Of a DNA stretch of 5,550 bases, positions 3,332 through 5,550 are shown in pieces. Under the pieces are notes generated by a model that saw only the letters and a program-made list of their open reading frames with translations, ran no database searches and was not told where the DNA came from. Both the position numbers and the translations under genes were made by a program. Source of the DNA: Planctomycetota bacterium (GTDB lineage Bacteria > Planctomycetota > B129-G9); NCBI GenBank assembly GCA_003644325.1, contig QNCA01000123.1, forward strand, positions 1-5,550, given 5' to 3'. How positions within the stretch are numbered: the first letter of the stretch is position 1; each line of letters opens with the position of its first letter.

Positions 3332-5290
3332 CTATTTGCCGGCTTTCTTTATCTTTTCGAGGAGTTCCGCGGTAAGCGCCTGGATGCGAGCCTGCTTGCT
3401 CGCGAGACGCCTGCCGAGGCGGACCTTTTGCTCCTCCTCGGCGCGCTTCCTTTGCGCCTTCTGCGCGGGTGACAGCCTCTTATCCGCCTCAATCGCGGCG
3501 ATGCGGCGCCTGTGCGCCTCGGCCAGTTGCGATGTCTGGAACTGAACCTCGATCTCCAGTATGCGGAGCATCTTTACCTCTGCAAGGGAAGGCAGGCATT
3601 GATGACGCGGTGGCTTGGACTTCCCGCCGCCCGAGCCGGGCTGACCGTCTCTGCCCTTTCTGCGCTGCCTCTCCTTGAGCGTTCCCAGGTCGATATGCAC
3701 CGCCTGGAGGAGTCTCTCAAGGTTTCTCAGGATGTCGCCTTCTATGATTTGCGTCTCTTCGCCAACGTCGCGTTTCCCCAGTTTCTCGACCACTACGAGC
3801 ATGTCGTCGCGCATGATGTCAAGCATGCCCGGGAATACCGCTTTGTCTTCATCACGCAGTATCCCGGCCAGTTTGTCGGCCATGAACGCCAGGTCGCCTT
3901 CCTTGCCGCGCGCGCTCATTATCCTGTGGCGCAGGACGCGGCCGAACACAAACTTGCGGCCGGGGTTCTTTTCCGCGAACTCCTGCCGCTTGCGGTGGGC
4001 GCCGACGGTGGTTTTGTTCACCTCTTTCTGTATCCGTATCATTGTCTTGAGCGACTTTTCAACGTTCTCGAGTGCGAGGATAGCCTTGAGACGGTCCATC
4101 TGCCCGCGCAGGTCCGCTATCGCCTCGTCAACGTAATCGCGGGCGTCGCCCTGGTCCTTCGAGGCCCCGCCGGCTCCGCTGCCTGAACCGCTGCCTGAGC
4201 CGCTGCCTGAGCCGCTGCCCGAGCCGCCGCCCCGGGCGGCCCTGCTCATCTTGTCGGCGGCCTTGCGGGACTTCAACGCCGCGTTGCCGAGATTCTTGCT
4301 TGCTCCTGACGAAGCGCCCGCAGCCCCGGCAGCGTCCTTGCGCAGTCGGTTCAACCTTTCCGCAATGTCCTTTTCCCGCTGCGACAGTGTCTTGAGGTCG
4401 TAGCCGGACTTCTTAATCTCATCATCTATTTTTTTGACTATGGCATCCATCTTGTCCTTCGCGTCTTTCATGTGATCGATGGCATTGTTCATAGCGCCGG
4501 CCGCGTCCTTCCCGGCCTGTCCCCCGCCGGAGCCGGAGCCGCTGCCCGAGCCTGCGCCCATCCCGCCGACAGCGGCGGACGCCCGGCCCATGCTCCCGGC
4601 GGCGTTTCCCATTGCGTCCGCCGCCGGGCCGGCGACGCCCCCCATACCGGCCAGGGCGTCGGCGATATCCCGCGCGGCTCCCTTCAGTTTGTCCTGAATA
4701 CGCCGCGCCTCGCCCGGGGTCATGCCGCCGCCGGTTCCGATGCCGCCGAGATTGTTCAGCAGGCCTTCCTGTTGTTTGATCAACATTACGGTTTTTGCAA
4801 TGGCCTTTTTTATCTCTCCCCGCCGGTCCCACGGCTCAACGTCGTTCTTGACCATTTCGATACGAATGGCCTCGGCCTTCACCAAAATGTCTATAAGAAC
4901 CCTTATTTTAGCCTTCGGGTTTTCAGCCTCCCCCCGGAGCAACCGCTCGATCTTCTCGAAGTCCTCATCGACGATAAGGCACTGTGTGATTGCGTCGAAC
5001 CTCTGACCATCGCGCATTAACTCAACAACAATGTCCATCTTTTCGGCAACGTCGCGGTTCCTGGCATACTCGACGGCCGCCAGTGCGCGCCTGGTCGAGT
5101 CCTTGTCCGTGTCCCTGTGCTTACATATGAATTCCTCCAGCGTGTCCAGAAATTTGTTGTACTGCCTGATTAATCTTTGCTGTTCTTTTGCCACTTTAGG
5201 GTAGTCCGGGGCGGTATCGGACCATACGGAGGATTGGAAAAACGTCGCACAGAGGAGCGTGATGAAGGATAGTGTTATTAAACGTTTCAT
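3332..5290 (-). CDS. Large exported coiled-coil protein with Ser-Gly linkers
   Basis: This 652-residue protein starts MKRLITLSFITLLCATFFQ, a Sec signal peptide probably cut near VWS-D (24). Residues 28-180 are charged, mostly helical and coiled-coil-like. Residues 181-260 are Gly/Ala/Met-rich, ending in (SG)4. Residues 261-320 form another helical segment (NNAIDHMKDAKDKMDAIV). Residues 320-376 are an Ala/Gly/Ser linker ending in (SG)8. Residues 380-545 are helical and contain EETQIIEGDILRNLERLLQAV (511-531), which resembles the module of the CxxC protein. After a short GSGGGKSKPP linker, CLPSLAEVKMLRILEIEVQFQT (565-586) recalls the 'PPLAELKML..LQ..V..RT' segment of planctomycete exported proteins. 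The C-terminus is a very basic coiled coil. No catalytic motif is visible, so a structural or scaffolding periplasmic role is inferred. The frame stays open upstream to a GTG at 5407, but AAGGAGG 6 nt before 5290 and the signal peptide fix this start. It is first in the leftward unit. Confidence 0.85.
   Translation of the reverse strand: MKRLITLSFITLLCATFFQSSVWSDTAPDYPKVAKEQQRLIRQYNKFLDTLEEFICKHRDTDKDSTRRALAAVEYARNRDVAEKMDIVVELMRDGQRFDAITQCLIVDEDFEKIERLLRGEAENPKAKIRVLIDILVKAEAIRIEMVKNDVEPWDRRGEIKKAIAKTVMLIKQQEGLLNNLGGIGTGGGMTPGEARRIQDKLKGAARDIADALAGMGGVAGPAADAMGNAAGSMGRASAAVGGMGAGSGSGSGSGGGQAGKDAAGAMNNAIDHMKDAKDKMDAIVKKIDDEIKKSGYDLKTLSQREKDIAERLNRLRKDAAGAAGASSGASKNLGNAALKSRKAADKMSRAARGGGSGSGSGSGSGSGSGSGAGGASKDQGDARDYVDEAIADLRGQMDRLKAILALENVEKSLKTMIRIQKEVNKTTVGAHRKRQEFAEKNPGRKFVFGRVLRHRIMSARGKEGDLAFMADKLAGILRDEDKAVFPGMLDIMRDDMLVVVEKLGKRDVGEETQIIEGDILRNLERLLQAVHIDLGTLKERQRRKGRDGQPGSGGGKSKPPRHQCLPSLAEVKMLRILEIEVQFQTSQLAEAHRRRIAAIEADKRLSPAQKAQRKRAEEEQKVRLGRRLASKQARIQALTAELLEKIKKAGK
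4176..4223 (-). repeat. 12-bp tandem repeat encoding the second Ser-Gly linker
   Basis: Four 12-bp units (plus strand CCGCTGCCTGAA, CCGCTGCCTGAG, CCGCTGCCTGAG, CCGCTGCCCGAG) differ at only one or two bases. Each encodes Ser-Gly-Ser-Gly, together making (SG)8 at residues 357-372. Alternating TCA and AGC serine codons recur in step, which shows growth by duplication of a 12-bp unit rather than codon-by-codon drift. Copy number should vary between relatives. Confidence 0.85.
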
Positions 5291-5356
5291 GGTGGGCCTC
5301 CTTTCATACGTGTTTGGGAATCGCATAACTCTTTGGAAGAACGTTTCAACCACCAT
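5289..5356 (-). promoter_or_regulatory. Possible leader stem covering the start codon
   Basis: The leader of the large gene contains AUGGUGG (5356-5350), fully complementary to CCACCAU (5295-5289), which spans the gap after the Shine-Dalgarno and the first two bases of the start codon. The arms are 54 nt apart. A seven-base match is short and could be chance. If it forms, it would hinder initiation. No known riboswitch is recognised. Confidence 0.2.
5297..5304 (-). promoter_or_regulatory. Strong Shine-Dalgarno of the large coiled-coil gene
   Basis: AAAGGAGG on the minus strand is 6 nt from the ATG at 5290. It chooses this start over in-frame candidates at 5356 (ATG) and 5407 (GTG), neither of which has a comparable site. 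It would also leave a signal peptide at the very N-terminus, as expected. Confidence 0.8.
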
Positions 5357-5470
5357 ATACAACCGGCCGACGGGGATAAGGTTCAAAAAAATATGGGATT
5401 CCCGCACGATTCCCCGTTAGAATATATTTACTCAAGTTGACTGACTTTTTCTGGATGATGGTGGGTGCTT

Positions 5471-5480
5471 GATTATAATC
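5471..5480. promoter_or_regulatory. Self-complementary GATTATAATC with a TATAAT on both strands
   Basis: GATTATAATC equals its own reverse complement, so a perfect -10 hexamer TATAAT can be read on both strands (5474-5479 on plus, 5472-5477 on minus). On neither strand is there a good -35 element at 16-18 bp, so promoter activity is only possible. On the minus strand it would drive the three-gene unit from a leader of about 175 nt. Confidence 0.25.
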
Positions 5481-5501
5481 TGCTGTTTCACAACACCTTA
5501 C

Positions 5502-5514
5502 GGTGACAGTCACC
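5502..5514. repeat. 13-bp perfect palindrome GGTGACAGTCACC
   Basis: Six-base arms GGTGAC and GTCACC flank a single A. A copy with one mismatch is at 2532-2544, at the other end of the leftward unit. GGTGACTGTCACC-like sequence is familiar to me as a dispersed palindrome in environmental genomes, sometimes near REP-associated transposases; that link is recollection, not something shown here. Confidence 0.5.
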
Positions 5515-5524
5515 AATCTACGAT

Positions 5525-5547
5525 CCGTTCCGACAAGGGCGGAACGG
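5525..5547. repeat. Hairpin with 8-bp arms at the window edge
   Basis: CCGTTCCG (5525-5532) and CGGAACGG (5540-5547) are perfect inverted copies around a 7-base loop ACAAGGG. The stem is GC-rich enough to be stable in RNA. The window ends 3 bases later, so a T-run on the plus side cannot be assessed; on the minus side the following bases (ATCGTAG) are not a T-run. It could be a terminator of a rightward gene or part of a palindromic repeat with the element at 5502-5514. Confidence 0.5.
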
Positions 5548-5550
5548 CTC

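Noticed and set aside
3512..4186. Long open frame antisense to the large coiled-coil gene (224 codons)
   Set aside because: It opposes a gene with a signal peptide and strong ribosome site, ends in the repeat linker, and shows no recognisable motif or ribosome site of its own.
5291..5407. Upstream in-frame extension of the large gene (starts at 5407 GTG or 5356 ATG)
   Set aside because: The extension would bury the signal peptide behind 22-39 residues, and the AAAGGAGG site lies 6 nt from the ATG at 5290.
5437..5479. Rightward promoter from TTGACT (5437-5442) and TATAAT (5474-5479)
   Set aside because: The spacing is 31 bp, far from the 16-18 bp needed, and nothing resembling a -35 box lies at the correct distance.
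5340..5549. Open minus-strand frame entering from the window edge (about 70 codons)
   Set aside because: It has no start codon inside the window, no motif, and passes through palindromes and AT-rich leader DNA; it is probably chance, though the 3' end of an upstream gene cannot be fully excluded.

Overview
This GC-rich window (roughly 60% by eye) most resembles a member of the PVC superphylum, probably Planctomycetota or a related uncultured lineage. Three things suggest this: a PEP-CTERM exported protein; two secreted proteins carrying a 'Q..II.NL..L' module plus a low-complexity linker, which I recall from planctomycete hypothetical proteins; and intergenic DNA built from short degenerate 7-, 8- and 10-bp repeats. 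The assignment comes from memory of families, not from a search.

Layout. 1-371 (+): the 3' end of a PEP-CTERM surface protein whose tail runs through a 15-bp (5-residue) repeat. 372-582: no gene, but a dense mosaic of short-period repeats. 583-1344 (-): a multi-pass membrane protein that looks like a site-2-protease-type (M50-like) peptidase whose HExxH motif has become HDLSQ. 1345-1482: a divergent intergenic region with a near-consensus sigma70 promoter facing right. 1483-2493 (+): an NAD(P)-dependent epimerase/dehydratase of the extended SDR family.

2540-5290 (-) is a three-gene unit read leftwards: a 652-residue exported coiled-coil protein with two Ser-Gly linkers, a 45-residue lipoprotein whose start lies 10 nt after the large gene's stop, and a 198-residue exported protein with an N-terminal CxxC. 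The large and the small exported proteins share a short sequence module and near-identical Shine-Dalgarno contexts, so they probably act together at the envelope. 5291-5550 is the leader or upstream region with several palindromes and no confident promoter.

The three-gene envelope unit is the best candidate here for an undescribed system. The inactive-looking M50-like protein and the repeat mosaic at 330-579 are the next most interesting. No RNA genes, CRISPR arrays, intact insertion sequences or origins were seen.
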